A DNA stretch of 33,464 nucleotides from Gammaproteobacteria bacterium. Its GTDB lineage: Bacteria > Pseudomonadota > Gammaproteobacteria > Steroidobacterales > Steroidobacteraceae. Below are positions 18,119-30,066 of this stretch, piece after piece; position 1 is the first letter of the stretch, and each line of letters begins with the position of its first letter. The DNA lies in the NCBI GenBank assembly GCA_028870275.1, contig JAGWPY010000179.1, forward strand, positions 1-33,464, given 5' to 3'. The position numbers and the translations under genes are program-made. The notes beneath the pieces were generated by a model that did not search any database, was not told where the DNA came from, and saw only the letters and a program-made list of their open reading frames with translations.

Positions 18119-20100
18119 TGGGCAGCGACGTCGCGCGTCTGTTCGCCGCCGAGGGTCCGCTCGCCCGGGCGCTGCCGGATTACGCGCATCGCCCGGAACA
18201 GGCGGCGATGGCGGTCGCCGTGGCCCGGGCGATCGAACGCGGCGAACCGCTGCTGGTCGAAGCCGGCACCGGCATCGGCAAGACCTTCGCGTACCTGGTA
18301 CCGGCGCTGCTGTCGGGGCGCCGGGTGATCGTTTCGACCGGCACCCGCACGCTGCAGGATCAGTTGTATCGGCGCGATTTACCGCTGCTCGCGCGCGCGC
18401 TCGGCAGTCCCGTGCGCGTCGCGCTGCTCAAGGGCCGCGCCAACTATCTGTGCCGGCATCGGCTCGAGCTTGCGGTGCGGCAGCGTGGGCTGCCGGGTTT
18501 CGAGCGCGCTGCAACGCGGACTCTGGCGCGGGTCGAGCGCTGGGCCGCCAGCACGCGCGCCGGCGATCTGGCCGAGCTCACCGACCTGCCGGAGCACTCG
18601 CCGCTTTGGCCGCAGATCACCTCGACGCGCGAGAACTGCCTGGGCGCGGAGTGCCGCTACCACGCCGAGTGCCACGTGCTCGAGGCGCGGCGCGAGGCCC
18701 AGGCGGCCGACCTCGTGGTGGTCAATCATCATCTGCTGCTCGCCGATCTGGCGCTCAAGGACGAGGGCTTCGGCGACCTGCTGCCGGGCGCGGACGCGGT
18801 GATCCTCGACGAAGCGCACCAGGTCCCGGAGATCGCCGCGCAGTTCTTCGGCCGGTCCTGGTCGACGCGGCAGGTCGATCTGCTGGTGCGGGACGCCCAG
18901 GCCGAGATCGCCGCGGCCGCGGTCGACTCCGGCCGGACCGCCGCGACGCTCGGCGAGCTCACGGAGCGTTGCGCGGGGTTGCGCCGCGCGCTCGGTTCGG
19001 CGCCGTCGCGGGTCGAATGGGCGCGCGTGCCGGACGCTTTCGTCGAGGAGCTCGAGGCGATCGAGCGCGCACTCGGCGAGTGCGACGCGCGCCTGCAGGA
19101 ACTTGCGGCCGGTGCGGCGCTCACGGCCTGCGCCCGGCGCGCGCGTGCCGCGGCCGATTCGCTCGCGGCGTTGCGCGCCTGCGGCGACGAGGATGGTCTG
19201 CGCTGGGTGGAGTGCGGCCCCGCGGCGATCACGCTGCAGTTCACTCCCTTCGAGATCGCCGAGCGCCTGCGCGAGGCGGTGCAAGGCCAGGGCTCGGCCT
19301 GGATCTTCACCTCGGCGACCCTCGCCGTGGCGGGCGACTTCGCCCATTTCGCGGCACGCGTCGGTCTCGCGGATGCGCGCGCGTTCGCACTCGACAGCCC
19401 GTTCGACTACGCGCGTCAGGCGCGCATCCTGCTGCCCTCGGGCATGCCCGATCCGCAGTCGGGGCAATATCCGCAGGCGTTCGTCGAGGCGGTCGCCCCG
19501 CTGCTCGAGGCGGGCGGCGGACGCGCCTTCCTGCTCTTCACCAGCCACCGCGCGCTCGGTGAGGGGCTCGCGGCGCTCGAGCGCCGTTTTCCGCAGCCGC
19601 CCTTCCCGGTGCTGGTGCAGGGCCAGGCGCCTCGCGAGGCGCTGCTCGCGCGCTTCCGCGAACTCGGCCGGGCGGTGCTGCTCGCCACGGCGAGCTTCTG
19701 GGAGGGCGTGGACGTCAAGGGCGATGCCTTGGCGATCGTCGCGATCGACAAGCTGCCGTTCGCTTCGCCCGACGACCCTCTGCTCGCCGCCCGGCTCGAG
19801 GGCATACGCCGGCGCGGCGGCAACGGCTTCACCGAGCACCAGCTGCCCCAGGCGGTGCTCGCCCTCAAACAGGGCGCGGGCCGGCTGATCCGCGATTTCG
19901 ACGATTTCGGCGTGATCGTGATCGGCGATCCGAGGATCGCGCGCAAGTCCTACGGCCGCGCATTCCTCGCGGCGCTGCCGCCCTGTCCCGTGCTCACCGA
20001 CCCGGCCGAGGCCGCGCGCTTTCTCGCCGGGCGGCTCGCGGCGCACGCGCGCCAGCGCGCAAACCCGGCGAGCGCGGCGAACTCGGCGAGCGAAGCATGA
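18118..20100 (+). CDS. yoaA: DinG/YoaA-family ATP-dependent helicase with FeS-cluster cysteines
   Basis: EAGTGIGKTFAYLVPAL, STGTRTLQDQL, NYLC / ENCLGAECRYHAEC, VILDEAHQ, SFWEGVDVKGDALAIVAIDKLPF. Confidence 0.93.
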   Translation: MGSDVARLFAAEGPLARALPDYAHRPEQAAMAVAVARAIERGEPLLVEAGTGIGKTFAYLVPALLSGRRVIVSTGTRTLQDQLYRRDLPLLARALGSPVRVALLKGRANYLCRHRLELAVRQRGLPGFERAATRTLARVERWAASTRAGDLAELTDLPEHSPLWPQITSTRENCLGAECRYHAECHVLEARREAQAADLVVVNHHLLLADLALKDEGFGDLLPGADAVILDEAHQVPEIAAQFFGRSWSTRQVDLLVRDAQAEIAAAAVDSGRTAATLGELTERCAGLRRALGSAPSRVEWARVPDAFVEELEAIERALGECDARLQELAAGAALTACARRARAAADSLAALRACGDEDGLRWVECGPAAITLQFTPFEIAERLREAVQGQGSAWIFTSATLAVAGDFAHFAARVGLADARAFALDSPFDYARQARILLPSGMPDPQSGQYPQAFVEAVAPLLEAGGGRAFLLFTSHRALGEGLAALERRFPQPPFPVLVQGQAPREALLARFRELGRAVLLATASFWEGVDVKGDALAIVAIDKLPFASPDDPLLAARLEGIRRRGGNGFTEHQLPQAVLALKQGAGRLIRDFDDFGVIVIGDPRIARKSYGRAFLAALPPCPVLTDPAEAARFLAGRLAAHARQRANPASAANSASEA

Positions 20101-20807
20101 GCGGCCCGCGCCTTCTCGCGCTCGACGCATCGACCGAGGCCTGCTCGGCGGCGGTGCGTGTCGGCGGCGAGACCATCGAACGCTACGAGGAACCCGGCTC
20201 GGCGCAGTCCGAGCGTCTGCTCGAGCTGGCTGGCGCGGTGATGGCCGAGGCGGGACTCGCCTACGCCGGGCTCGACGCGATCGCGGTCGGCGTGGGTCCC
20301 GGGGCGTTCACCGGGGTGCGCATCGGCGTCGCGCTCGCCCAGGGGCTCGCGTTCGGCGCGGGCCTCGCCTTGCTGCCGGTCACGACGCTGGAAATGCTCG
20401 CGGCCGCGGCGACGTCTCAGGCGGCGGGCGAGGGCGCGGTGCTCGCCTGCCTCGATGCGCGCATGGCTGAACTCTATTGGGGGGTCTACCGGCCCGATGT
20501 GCTGCGCGGTGTCGAGGCGCTGGCCTCCCCCCGCGTCGGATCGGAGGAGTCGCTGCGCGCGGCGCGGCCGGCTTGCGTGCGCGGCCTCGGCAGGGGGTTC
20601 GCCGCCTACCCGGGGCTCGCGGCGGCGCTCGGTATCCCGGTCGAGCCCGCCGATGCACGCCGTCTGCCGCGCGCTGCGGACCTGGCATGGCTCGGGGAGT
20701 TGCGTCTGCGGGCGGGGGAAGCGCTCGACCCGGCCGCCATCAGCCCGGTCTACCTGCGCGACAAGGTGGCGCGGACCGAGGCCGAGCGCGCGCAGGGACG
20801 CCCCTGA
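20097..20807 (+). CDS. tsaB: tRNA threonylcarbamoyladenosine biosynthesis protein TsaB
   Basis: LLALDASTEACSAAV, SERLLELAGAVMAEAG, AVGVGPGAFTGVRIGVALAQGLAFG; ATGA overlap with yoaA. Confidence 0.94.
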   Translation: MSGPRLLALDASTEACSAAVRVGGETIERYEEPGSAQSERLLELAGAVMAEAGLAYAGLDAIAVGVGPGAFTGVRIGVALAQGLAFGAGLALLPVTTLEMLAAAATSQAAGEGAVLACLDARMAELYWGVYRPDVLRGVEALASPRVGSEESLRAARPACVRGLGRGFAAYPGLAAALGIPVEPADARRLPRAADLAWLGELRLRAGEALDPAAISPVYLRDKVARTEAERAQGRP

Positions 20808-20813
20808 CGGCCT

Positions 20814-20831
20814 TTGTCACGCGACTGTCAC
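20814..20831 (+). promoter_or_regulatory. PHO box (PhoB binding site) upstream of phoB
   Basis: TTGTCAC-gcga-CTGTCAC: two 7-bp half-sites with 4-bp spacer; TGTAAT at 20842-20847 lies 10 nt downstream. Confidence 0.85.
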
Positions 20832-20858
20832 ATCGGGCGGGTGTAATCGCGAACCCAT

Positions 20859-21554
20859 ATGAGCGCCAAGCGCATCCTCATCGTCGAAGACGAGAAGCCC
20901 ATTCGCGACATGGTCGCGTTCGGATTGCGCCGGGCCGGCTACGAGGTCGCCGAGGCCGAGGATTGCCGGGAGGCGCGCGCCCGCATCGCCGATCAGCGTC
21001 CGGACCTCATGCTGGTCGACTGGATGTTGCCCGACATGAGCGGTCTCGAACTCACCCGGACGCTCAAGCGCGACCGGGACTGCGAGGACATCCCGATCAT
21101 CATGCTCACCGCCCGCGCCGAGGAACAGGACAAGGTCGGTGGCCTGGAGGGCGGCGCCGACGACTACATGACCAAGCCGTTCTCGCCCCGCGAGCTGCTG
21201 GCGCGCATCCAGGCGGTCCTGCGCCGCGCCGCGCCGGGTGGCGGCGAGGACGTGATCGAGTTCGACCGCCTGCGTCTCGACGACTCCAGCCACCGGGTGA
21301 GCTGCGGCGAGGAGGAGATCGCGCTCGGTCCCACCGAATACCGCCTGCTGCATTTCTTCATGACGCACACGGAGCGGGTGTTCACGCGAGGCCAGCTGCT
21401 CGATCGGGTCTGGGGCGGCAATACCTACGTCGAGGAACGCACCGTGGACGTGCACATCCGCCGCCTGCGCAAGGCGCTGGAGCCGTCGGGGCTCGATCGC
21501 CTGGTGCAGACCGTGCGCGGCTCGGGCTACCGGTTCTCGAATCGCGACGCGTGA
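20859..21554 (+). CDS. phoB: Phosphate regulon response regulator PhoB
   Basis: [70 protein letters not shown], winged HTH C-terminus; followed by phoR. Confidence 0.96.
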   Translation: MSAKRILIVEDEKPIRDMVAFGLRRAGYEVAEAEDCREARARIADQRPDLMLVDWMLPDMSGLELTRTLKRDRDCEDIPIIMLTARAEEQDKVGGLEGGADDYMTKPFSPRELLARIQAVLRRAAPGGGEDVIEFDRLRLDDSSHRVSCGEEEIALGPTEYRLLHFFMTHTERVFTRGQLLDRVWGGNTYVEERTVDVHIRRLRKALEPSGLDRLVQTVRGSGYRFSNRDA

Positions 21555-21592
21555 GCAGCGCGGCCGCCTGAAAGGTGGTAAAAGCCTAAAGG

Positions 21593-22924
<1,332 letters not shown>

Positions 22925-22976
22925 ACGAACGCCCTTAGCGACGCCCGAGGTCGCGTCCCGACCGAGAAGGACCCGC

Positions 22977-23708
22977 ATGGAAATCGCCGATCTCACCCAC
23001 CACACCTCCCGCAGGTTCAACGAGGACCTGGAAAAGGTCCGCAACCAGGTCCTGCAGATGGGCGGGTTCGTCGAGGAACAGCTGCACAAGGCCATCGCCG
23101 CCCTGGTCGACGGCGACAGCAAGCTCGGCGAGCTGGTGGCGACCGAGGACTACAAGGTCAACGGCATGGAGGTGTCGATCGACGAGGAATGCAGCCGCAT
23201 CCTCGCGCTGCGGGCGCCCGCCGCCGGGGACCTCAGGGTGATCGTCGCGATCATCAAGACGATCACGGACCTCGAGCGGATCGGCGACGAGGCCGAGAAG
23301 ATCGGCCACATCGCCTTGCGGCTCGCGACCATGGAACGACCCGCCGACAAGTACCGGGAGGTCAAGCACCTCGGCCGGCACGTCGCGCGCATGGTGCACG
23401 ACGCGCTGGACGCGTTCGCGCGCATGGACGCGAAGGCGGCGCTGCAGACCGCGCGCGAGGACCGGATGGTCGATGAGGAATACGAATCGATCCAGCGTCA
23501 GTGCATGACTTTCATGATGGAGGATCCCCGGCAGATCCGCCGGGCCCTCGAGATCATGTGGATCGTGCGCGCGCTCGAGCGCATCGGCGATCACGCCAAG
23601 AACATGTGCGAATACGTGGTGTACATGGTCTACGGCAAGGACATCCGCCACACCTCGCTGGAAGACGTCTCGCGCGAACTGGAAGGGCCCGCGGAGGCGC
23701 GGCGATGA
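22977..23708 (+). CDS. phoU: Phosphate signalling complex protein PhoU (first copy)
   Basis: HHTSRRFNEDLEKVRNQVLQMGGFVEEQL, TDLERIGDEAEKIGHIAL, ALERIGDHAKNMCEYVVYMV; AGAAGGA upstream of the ATG. Confidence 0.95.
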   Translation: MEIADLTHHTSRRFNEDLEKVRNQVLQMGGFVEEQLHKAIAALVDGDSKLGELVATEDYKVNGMEVSIDEECSRILALRAPAAGDLRVIVAIIKTITDLERIGDEAEKIGHIALRLATMERPADKYREVKHLGRHVARMVHDALDAFARMDAKAALQTAREDRMVDEEYESIQRQCMTFMMEDPRQIRRALEIMWIVRALERIGDHAKNMCEYVVYMVYGKDIRHTSLEDVSRELEGPAEARR

Positions 23709-24205
23709 GCGCGCGCCAGGTGAATCTCCTCGGCTTCCTCGCCTGCGCGGCGCTGCTCGGCTACGCCTATTACGCGCAGTTCCATCTGCACCTCGATCCC
23801 TGCCCGTTGTGCATCTTCCAGCGCGTCGGCGTGTTCGCCACGGGACTCGTGTTCCTGATCGCGGCCGTCCAGGCTCCGCGGGGCTGGGGTCGGCGCGTCT
23901 ATGCGACGCTGATCATGCTCACCTCGGGCGCGACCATCGGCGTCGCCGCGCGCCAGCTCTACATCCAGCACCTGCCGCCGGACGCGGTGCCGAGCTGCGG
24001 GGCTTCGCTCGACATCATGCTCAAGTTCCTGCCGCTGAAGGACGTGCTGGTCAAGGTGCTGTCCGGATCGGGCGAATGCGCCAAGGTCGACTGGCGCTTC
24101 CTTGGCCTCGCCATGCCCGCCTGGGTGCTGATCGCCGCGCTCGCACTCGGCGCCTTCGGCGTGCTCGGCAACCTGCGCGGCACGGCGCGCCCGCAGCACC
24201 GCTGA
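23705..24205 (+). CDS. dsbB: Disulfide bond formation protein B
   Basis: [23 protein letters not shown] (CPLC), second periplasmic Cys pair, four TM stretches; ATGA overlap with phoU. Confidence 0.93.
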   Translation: MSARQVNLLGFLACAALLGYAYYAQFHLHLDPCPLCIFQRVGVFATGLVFLIAAVQAPRGWGRRVYATLIMLTSGATIGVAARQLYIQHLPPDAVPSCGASLDIMLKFLPLKDVLVKVLSGSGECAKVDWRFLGLAMPAWVLIAALALGAFGVLGNLRGTARPQHR

Positions 24206-24218
24206 GGAGCGCCGAACG

Positions 24219-25361
24219 ATGTCGGCGACGCTCGATCTCACGCGGGCACTGATCGCGCGCGCCTCGGTCAGCCCGAACGACGCGGGCTGTCAGGCGCTCA
24301 TGACCGAGCGGCTCGCCTCGCTCGGCTTTCGGATCGAGCCGCTGCCGTTCGGTCCGGTCGAGAACTTCTGGGCCGAACGCCGCGGCGCTGGCGGGACCGA
24401 CGGGCCGGTATTCTGCTTCGCGGGCCATACCGACGTGGTGCCGACCGGGCCGGTCGAGGACTGGCACAGCGAACCGTTCACGCCGCTCGAGCGCGACGGC
24501 TATCTCTACGGCCGCGGCGCGGCGGACATGAAGAGCGCGCTCGCGGCGATGCTGACCGCCTGCGAGGCCTTCGTCGCCGCGCAACCCGACCACCGCGGCA
24601 GCATCGCGTTCCTGATCACGAGCGACGAGGAGGGACCGTCGGTCGACGGCACCCGACGCGTCGTCGAGGTGTTGCGCGAACGCCGGCAGCGCATCGACTG
24701 GTGCCTGGTCGGCGAGCCTTCGAGCGAGCAACGGCTCGGCGACGTGGTGAAGATCGGCAGGCGCGGCAGTCTCAGCGGCCGGCTGACCGTGCACGGGATC
24801 CAGGGCCACATCGCCTATCCGGATACCGCCGACAACCCGGTGCACCGGCTCGCTCCGGCGCTGGCCGAACTGGTGGCGCGGCACTGGGACCAGGGCAACG
24901 AGCATTTCCAGCCGACGAGTTTCCAGATATCGAACATCGCGGCCGGCACCGGCGCGCCAAACGTGATTCCGGGCGAGCTCAAGGCGCGCTTCAATCTGCG
25001 CTTCTCGACCGAGCAGACGGTGCAGTCCCTGCAGGCGGCGGTCGAGGAAGTGCTTTCGCGACATGGGGTCCGGTATTCGCTGGAGTGGTTCGTCTCGGGC
25101 CTGCCGTTTCTGACCCGCCCCGGTGAATTGTCGGCCGCGGTGTGCGCCGCGGTGCGCGAGGAGCTCGGCTACGATCCGCGCCTGTCGACCGGGGGCGGCA
25201 CCTCCGACGGCCGATTCATCGCGCCGCTCGGCGCCCAGGTGGTCGAACTCGGCGTGGTCAACGCCACCATCCACAAGGTCGACGAGTGCGTGCGCATCGA
25301 GGACGTGGATCGCCTGCACCTGCTGTACCTGCGTACGCTCGAGCGTCTCCTAGGACGTTGA
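24219..25361 (+). CDS. dapE: Succinyl-diaminopimelate desuccinylase
   Basis: [79 protein letters not shown]. Confidence 0.96.
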   Translation: MSATLDLTRALIARASVSPNDAGCQALMTERLASLGFRIEPLPFGPVENFWAERRGAGGTDGPVFCFAGHTDVVPTGPVEDWHSEPFTPLERDGYLYGRGAADMKSALAAMLTACEAFVAAQPDHRGSIAFLITSDEEGPSVDGTRRVVEVLRERRQRIDWCLVGEPSSEQRLGDVVKIGRRGSLSGRLTVHGIQGHIAYPDTADNPVHRLAPALAELVARHWDQGNEHFQPTSFQISNIAAGTGAPNVIPGELKARFNLRFSTEQTVQSLQAAVEEVLSRHGVRYSLEWFVSGLPFLTRPGELSAAVCAAVREELGYDPRLSTGGGTSDGRFIAPLGAQVVELGVVNATIHKVDECVRIEDVDRLHLLYLRTLERLLGR

Positions 25362-26120
25362 GTCCAGCGTGCGCGCGATCATGTAGATCGCCACCGCGAA
25401 CAGGACGGCGGCGAAGATCCGCGTGAGGCCCCGGCCGCCGGTGCCGAGACGCGTCGCCACGGCGATGCCGGCCGCGCCACCGAGCACACCGCCTGCGAGG
25501 AATTCGAGCGCGACACGCCATTCGATCATGCCCGACCACGCATAGTTCGCGGCGGTCGTCAGGCCGAACGCGCCGACCGACAGGAGCGAGGATCCGACCG
25601 CGTCCAGGATCGACAGGCCGCCGCCGAACATCAGCGCCGGCACGATCAGGAAACCGCCGCCGATGCCGAAGAACCCCGAGGCGGCGCCGGTCGCGAGCCC
25701 GAGACCCGCGAGCCTCGCGGCGATCGCGACCGTGAACGGCGGCGCGATCGCGCCGCGGTCGCGGCGCGGCCGCAGCATCGCGAAGGCCACGGCGAACATC
25801 GCCAGCGCGAACAGAATCAGGAGCTTGCGGCCATCGATCAGCTTGCCGAGGCTCGAGCCGAGGGCGGCTCCCGCGACGCCGAACAGCGCGAACGTGGCGG
25901 CCTGAGCCCAGCGCACGTGCCCGTGCCGCCAATGTCCCAGGAAGTTGCCGAGCGCATTCGCGCCCACCGATAGCGCACTGGTGCCGATCGCCACGTGGGG
26001 GTCGCTCACTCCGACCACGTACATCAGCAGGGGAACCGCGAGGATCGATCCGCCGCCGCCGATCAGCCCCAGGCTGAACCCGACCGCGGCCCCGCACAGC
26101 GTCGCCAGAAGCGTTTGCAT
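25350..26120 (-). CDS. TauE/SafE-family sulfite exporter-like permease
   Basis: [44 protein letters not shown] duplicated family motifs; multiple TM. Start ATG 26120 (alternative 26132). Overlaps the dapE 3' end by 12 bp. Confidence 0.92.
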   Translation of the reverse strand: MQTLLATLCGAAVGFSLGLIGGGGSILAVPLLMYVVGVSDPHVAIGTSALSVGANALGNFLGHWRHGHVRWAQAATFALFGVAGAALGSSLGKLIDGRKLLILFALAMFAVAFAMLRPRRDRGAIAPPFTVAIAARLAGLGLATGAASGFFGIGGGFLIVPALMFGGGLSILDAVGSSLLSVGAFGLTTAANYAWSGMIEWRVALEFLAGGVLGGAAGIAVATRLGTGGRGLTRIFAAVLFAVAIYMIARTLDSTS

Positions 26121-26127
26121 CGCGCCC

Positions 26128-26133
26128 AGCATA
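26128..26133 (-). promoter_or_regulatory. Candidate -10 (TATGCT) for the TauE/SafE permease, 7 nt before the start codon
   Basis: Minus strand gcgTATGCTgggcgcgATGCAAACG. Confidence 0.35.
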
Positions 26134-26183
26134 CGCGCTTTGGCCGTCGCTATTGCGATGCGACAGCCTGGCAGGCCCCGGTC

Positions 26184-26201
26184 GCGTCATCTATTTGTCA
26201 C
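26184..26201 (+). promoter_or_regulatory. PHO box upstream of pstS
   Basis: GCGTCAT-ctat-TTGTCAC (7-4-7 spacing); TTAAAT at 26212-26217 lies 10 nt downstream. Confidence 0.8.
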
Positions 26202-26311
26202 AATCATGGCCTTAAATGGCCGCCGCGAGCGCCGGCCGGGATGCCCCGGGCTGCGCCCGTCCGGGTCGCACCGACCCGGCCCGACGTGTTCCATCAACTC
26301 GAGGACTCAAC

Positions 26312-27331
26312 GTGTTAAAAACCACTCAAATGCGACTTGCCGCGCTGGCCGTCGCCGCGACTCTCGGCGCGGGCGCACAGGCCGCCCAGACCATCACCGG
26401 CGCTGGAAGCACCTGGGTCTACCCGCTGGTGGCCAAGTGGTCGACGGTGTATGCCAAGAACACCGGCATCCAGGTCAACTACCAGTCCATCGGCTCGGGC
26501 GGCGGCATCGCGCAGATCAAGGCGGGCACGGTCGCGTTCGGCGCGAGCGACAAGCCGCTCACCCCGGCCGAGCTCGCGCAGTCGAACCTGATCCAGTTCC
26601 CGACCGCGATCGCGGGCGAGGACGTGGTGTACAACGTGCCGGGGATCAAGCCGGGCGAGCTCGTCCTGAGCGGGCCGGTGGTCGCCGACATCTTCATGGG
26701 CAAGGTCAAGTCCTGGAACGATCCGGAGATCGCCCATCTGAACCGCGGCGTGAAGCTGCCGGCGATGCCGATCACCGTGGTGCACCGTTCGGACGGTTCG
26801 GGCACGACCTTCACGTTCGCGAACTATCTCTCGAAGGTGAGCCCCGAGTGGAAGACGCGCATCGGTGCGGACACCTCGATCGCCTGGCCGACCGGCGTCG
26901 GCGGCAAGGGCAACGAAGGCGTCGCGTCCTACGTTCAGCGCATCAAGGGCGCGGTCGGCTACGTCGAATACGCCTACATCATCGAGAACCACATGGCCTA
27001 TGCGCGCATGCTGAACAGCGCGGGCAAGGTGGTCAGCCCGTCTCTCGCGGGCTTCCAGGCCGCGGCAGCGAACGTCGACTTCACCAAGGCCGAGGATTTC
27101 TACGTGATCCTCACCGATCAGCCGGGCGCCGCTTCCTGGCCGATCTCGGGGTGCACCTGGCAGATCCTGCGCAAGAGCGCGCCGAAGGCCACCAACGCCT
27201 CGGTGACGGCGTTCTTCCGCTGGGGCTTCGAGCATGGCCAGGACATCGCCCGTTCGATCGCGTTCGGCCCGCTCCCGCCGAGCACCATTCATGCGATCGA
27301 GGCGTACTGGAAGAAGAACCTGGGAATTTGA
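26312..27331 (+). CDS. pstS: Phosphate ABC transporter substrate-binding protein PstS
   Basis: Signal peptide MRLAALAVAATLGAGAQA, ITGAGSTWVYPLVAKW, GSGGGIAQIKAGTVAFGASDKPL, VHRSDGSGTTFTFANYLSKVSPEWK. GAGGA before GTG 26312. Confidence 0.96.
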   Translation: MLKTTQMRLAALAVAATLGAGAQAAQTITGAGSTWVYPLVAKWSTVYAKNTGIQVNYQSIGSGGGIAQIKAGTVAFGASDKPLTPAELAQSNLIQFPTAIAGEDVVYNVPGIKPGELVLSGPVVADIFMGKVKSWNDPEIAHLNRGVKLPAMPITVVHRSDGSGTTFTFANYLSKVSPEWKTRIGADTSIAWPTGVGGKGNEGVASYVQRIKGAVGYVEYAYIIENHMAYARMLNSAGKVVSPSLAGFQAAAANVDFTKAEDFYVILTDQPGAASWPISGCTWQILRKSAPKATNASVTAFFRWGFEHGQDIARSIAFGPLPPSTIHAIEAYWKKNLGI

Positions 27332-27362
27332 TGATCTTCCGGTCGTAGGAGACAATGTCCGG

Positions 27363-28367
27363 ATGGAGAGTTCCGAGGCCGCAGTCGGGCAGAAATTGAC
27401 GCCAGCGGCCGAGGAACCCGGTACCGCCGGCAGAGGACGGCCTCTGTCGGCGGATTCCCTGTTTCACGGCGTCTGCGTCTCGATGGCGGGGCTGGTCGGC
27501 GTCGCGCTGGTCGCGATCGTGATCGCGATCGCGGTGGACAGCCTCCCCGCGATCCGGACGTTCGGGGTGCTCGGTTTCCTCAAATCGAGCGAGTGGGATC
27601 CGGTCTCCGAGCACTTCGGCGCGTTTCCGTTCATCGTCGGCACCCTGGTCAGTTCGGCGATCGCCATGGTGCTCGCGGTGCCCGTGAGCTTCGGCGTCGC
27701 CGTGTTCATCTCCGAACTGGCACCGGCCTGGATGCGCCAGCCGGTCTCGGCGGCGATCGAAATGCTCGCGGCGGTGCCGAGCATCGTCTATGGGTTGTGG
27801 GGGCTGCTGGTGTTCGCGCCGGCGTTCGCGAACCTCGAGCCGTGGATCAACGACCACCTCGGCGCGCTGCCGCTCGTCGGCGCGCTGTTCCAGGGCCCGC
27901 CGATGGGCATCGGCATGCTGACCGCCGGCATCGTGCTCGCGATCATGATCCTGCCCTACATCACCGCGATCATGCGCGACGTCTTCGTCGCCACTCCGAC
28001 GCGCCTCAAGGAGTCCGCCTACGCGATGGGCGCGACCACCTGGGAGGTGGCCCGGCAGATCCTGTTGCCGTACACGCGCACGGCGGTGACCGGCGGCATC
28101 TTCCTCGGCCTCGGCCGGGCCCTCGGCGAAACGATGGCGGTCACTTTCGTGATCGGCAACAGCAACAACCTCTCGGCGAGCCTTCTCATGCCGGGCGCCT
28201 CGATCCCGTCGGTGATCGCCAACGAGTTCACCGAGGCGACCAGCAAGCTGTACGTGTCCTCGCTGATCTACCTGGGCCTCGTGTTGATCGCGATCACCCT
28301 GATCGTGCAGGTGCTGGCGGTGCTGTTGCTCGGTAGCGTTCGCCGCGGCGCGGTGAGCTCGCGATGA
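27363..28367 (+). CDS. pstC: Phosphate ABC transporter permease PstC
   Basis: [87 protein letters not shown]. Confidence 0.96.
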   Translation: MESSEAAVGQKLTPAAEEPGTAGRGRPLSADSLFHGVCVSMAGLVGVALVAIVIAIAVDSLPAIRTFGVLGFLKSSEWDPVSEHFGAFPFIVGTLVSSAIAMVLAVPVSFGVAVFISELAPAWMRQPVSAAIEMLAAVPSIVYGLWGLLVFAPAFANLEPWINDHLGALPLVGALFQGPPMGIGMLTAGIVLAIMILPYITAIMRDVFVATPTRLKESAYAMGATTWEVARQILLPYTRTAVTGGIFLGLGRALGETMAVTFVIGNSNNLSASLLMPGASIPSVIANEFTEATSKLYVSSLIYLGLVLIAITLIVQVLAVLLLGSVRRGAVSSR

Positions 28368-29212
28368 TCTCGCTCGCCGCCAAGCGACGCGCGGTCAACG
28401 CGGTCGCCTCGGCGTTGATGTTCGCGGCGACCTGCGTGGGCCTGTTCTTCCTCGCCTGGATCCTCTGGACCACGCTGCGTTTCGGTATCGCCGCGATGCA
28501 TTGGGACCTCTTCCTGAAGGACACTCCGGCGCCCGGCGACGGCGGCTACGGTCTGCGCAATGCCTTCGTCGGCAGCGTGATCCTGATGTGCATCGCGCTG
28601 CTGATCGGCGTCCCGGTCGGACTGATGGCCGGCACCTGGCTGGCCGAGTACGGCGGACGGAGCCGCCGCGCGCGCCTGGTGCGTTTCGTCAACGACATCA
28701 TGCTGAGCGCGCCCTCGATCGAGATCGGCCTGTTCACCTATGCGGTGATGGTCGATCCGCTGGGCCATTTCTCGGCGTTCTCCGGCGGCGTCGCGCTCGC
28801 GATCCTCATGGTGCCGATCATCGTGCGCACCACCGACGAGATGTTGCGACTGGTTGGCGCGGAGATGCGCGAGGCGGCGATCGCGCTCGGCGCGCCGATG
28901 TGGAAGGTGGTCACCAACATCACCTGGAAGGCCGCGCGCGCCGGCATCCTCACGGGCATCCTGATCTCGCTCGCGCGCATCAGCGGCGAGACCGCGCCCC
29001 TCCTGTTCACCGCGCTCAACAACCAGTACTACAGCACCAGTCTCGCACGGCCCATCGCCAACCTGCCGGTGGTCATCTTCCAGTTCGCCATGAGCCCGTA
29101 CGACAACTGGCAGCAGATGGCCTGGGCCGGCGCCTTCATCGCGATCACGTTCATCCTGTTGCTGAGCGTGACATCGCGTCTGATCCTGCAAAAAAGCGTA
29201 AAACGCCCATGA
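28364..29212 (+). CDS. pstA: Phosphate ABC transporter permease PstA
   Basis: [78 protein letters not shown] overlap with pstC. Confidence 0.96.
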   Translation: MISLAAKRRAVNAVASALMFAATCVGLFFLAWILWTTLRFGIAAMHWDLFLKDTPAPGDGGYGLRNAFVGSVILMCIALLIGVPVGLMAGTWLAEYGGRSRRARLVRFVNDIMLSAPSIEIGLFTYAVMVDPLGHFSAFSGGVALAILMVPIIVRTTDEMLRLVGAEMREAAIALGAPMWKVVTNITWKAARAGILTGILISLARISGETAPLLFTALNNQYYSTSLARPIANLPVVIFQFAMSPYDNWQQMAWAGAFIAITFILLLSVTSRLILQKSVKRP

Positions 29213-30066
29213 GTCCAGCCGATCCGCTTTCCGATCCACGCAGCCCGGAGACGTCCGCGATCCCGCAGACGCGCAAGGCCGTCGCGCCGCCGGAAGCCGC
29301 CGCCGAACCCTTCGTGGCCAAGGTCACGGTGCGCAACCTCGATTTCTTCTACGGCAAGGCCCGGGCCCTGAAGGACATCTCGCTCGAGATCCCGCAGAAC
29401 CGCGTGACCGCCTTCATCGGCCCCTCGGGGTGCGGGAAGTCGACGCTGCTGCGCACCTTCAACCGGATGTTCGAGCTCTATCCCGATCAGCGCGCCGAGG
29501 GCCAGGTGATCCTCGACGGCGAGAACATCCTGCAGTCGAAGCGCAGCATCGCCGAGATCCGCGCGCGCATCGGCATGGTGTTCCAGAAGCCGACGCCGTT
29601 CCCGATGTCGATCTACGACAACATCGCCTTCGGCATCCGCCTCTACGAGAAGCTGTCGCGGGCCGAGATGGACGCTCGCGTCGAGGGCTGTCTGCGGCAG
29701 GCGGCGCTCTGGGACGAGGTCAAGGACAAGCTCGGCCAGCTCGGCACCTCCCTCTCGGGCGGCCAGCAGCAGCGGCTGTGCATCGCCCGCACCATCGCGG
29801 TCAAACCCGAGGTCCTTCTGCTCGACGAGCCCTGTTCGGCGCTCGACCCGATCTCCACCGCGAAGATCGAGGAGATGATCTACCAGCTGAAGAGCGACTA
29901 CACGGTGGTGATCGTCACGCACAACATGCAGCAGGCGGCGCGCGCCTCTGACTACACCGCGTTCATGTACATGGGCGAGGTCGTCGAATTCGGCATGACC
30001 CGCAAGATCTTCACGGCGCCGCGCGAGTCGCGCACCGAGGACTACATCACCGGACGGTTCGGATGA
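29209..30066 (+). CDS. pstB: Phosphate ABC transporter ATP-binding protein PstB
   Basis: [85 protein letters not shown]. Confidence 0.97.
   Translation: MSPADPLSDPRSPETSAIPQTRKAVAPPEAAAEPFVAKVTVRNLDFFYGKARALKDISLEIPQNRVTAFIGPSGCGKSTLLRTFNRMFELYPDQRAEGQVILDGENILQSKRSIAEIRARIGMVFQKPTPFPMSIYDNIAFGIRLYEKLSRAEMDARVEGCLRQAALWDEVKDKLGQLGTSLSGGQQQRLCIARTIAVKPEVLLLDEPCSALDPISTAKIEEMIYQLKSDYTVVIVTHNMQQAARASDYTAFMYMGEVVEFGMTRKIFTAPRESRTEDYITGRFG

Noticed and set aside
18379-20130. 583-aa minus-strand ORF antisense to yoaA
   Set aside because: Arg/Ala/Glu-rich shadow ORF with no motif; YoaA helicase motifs are in the sense frame.
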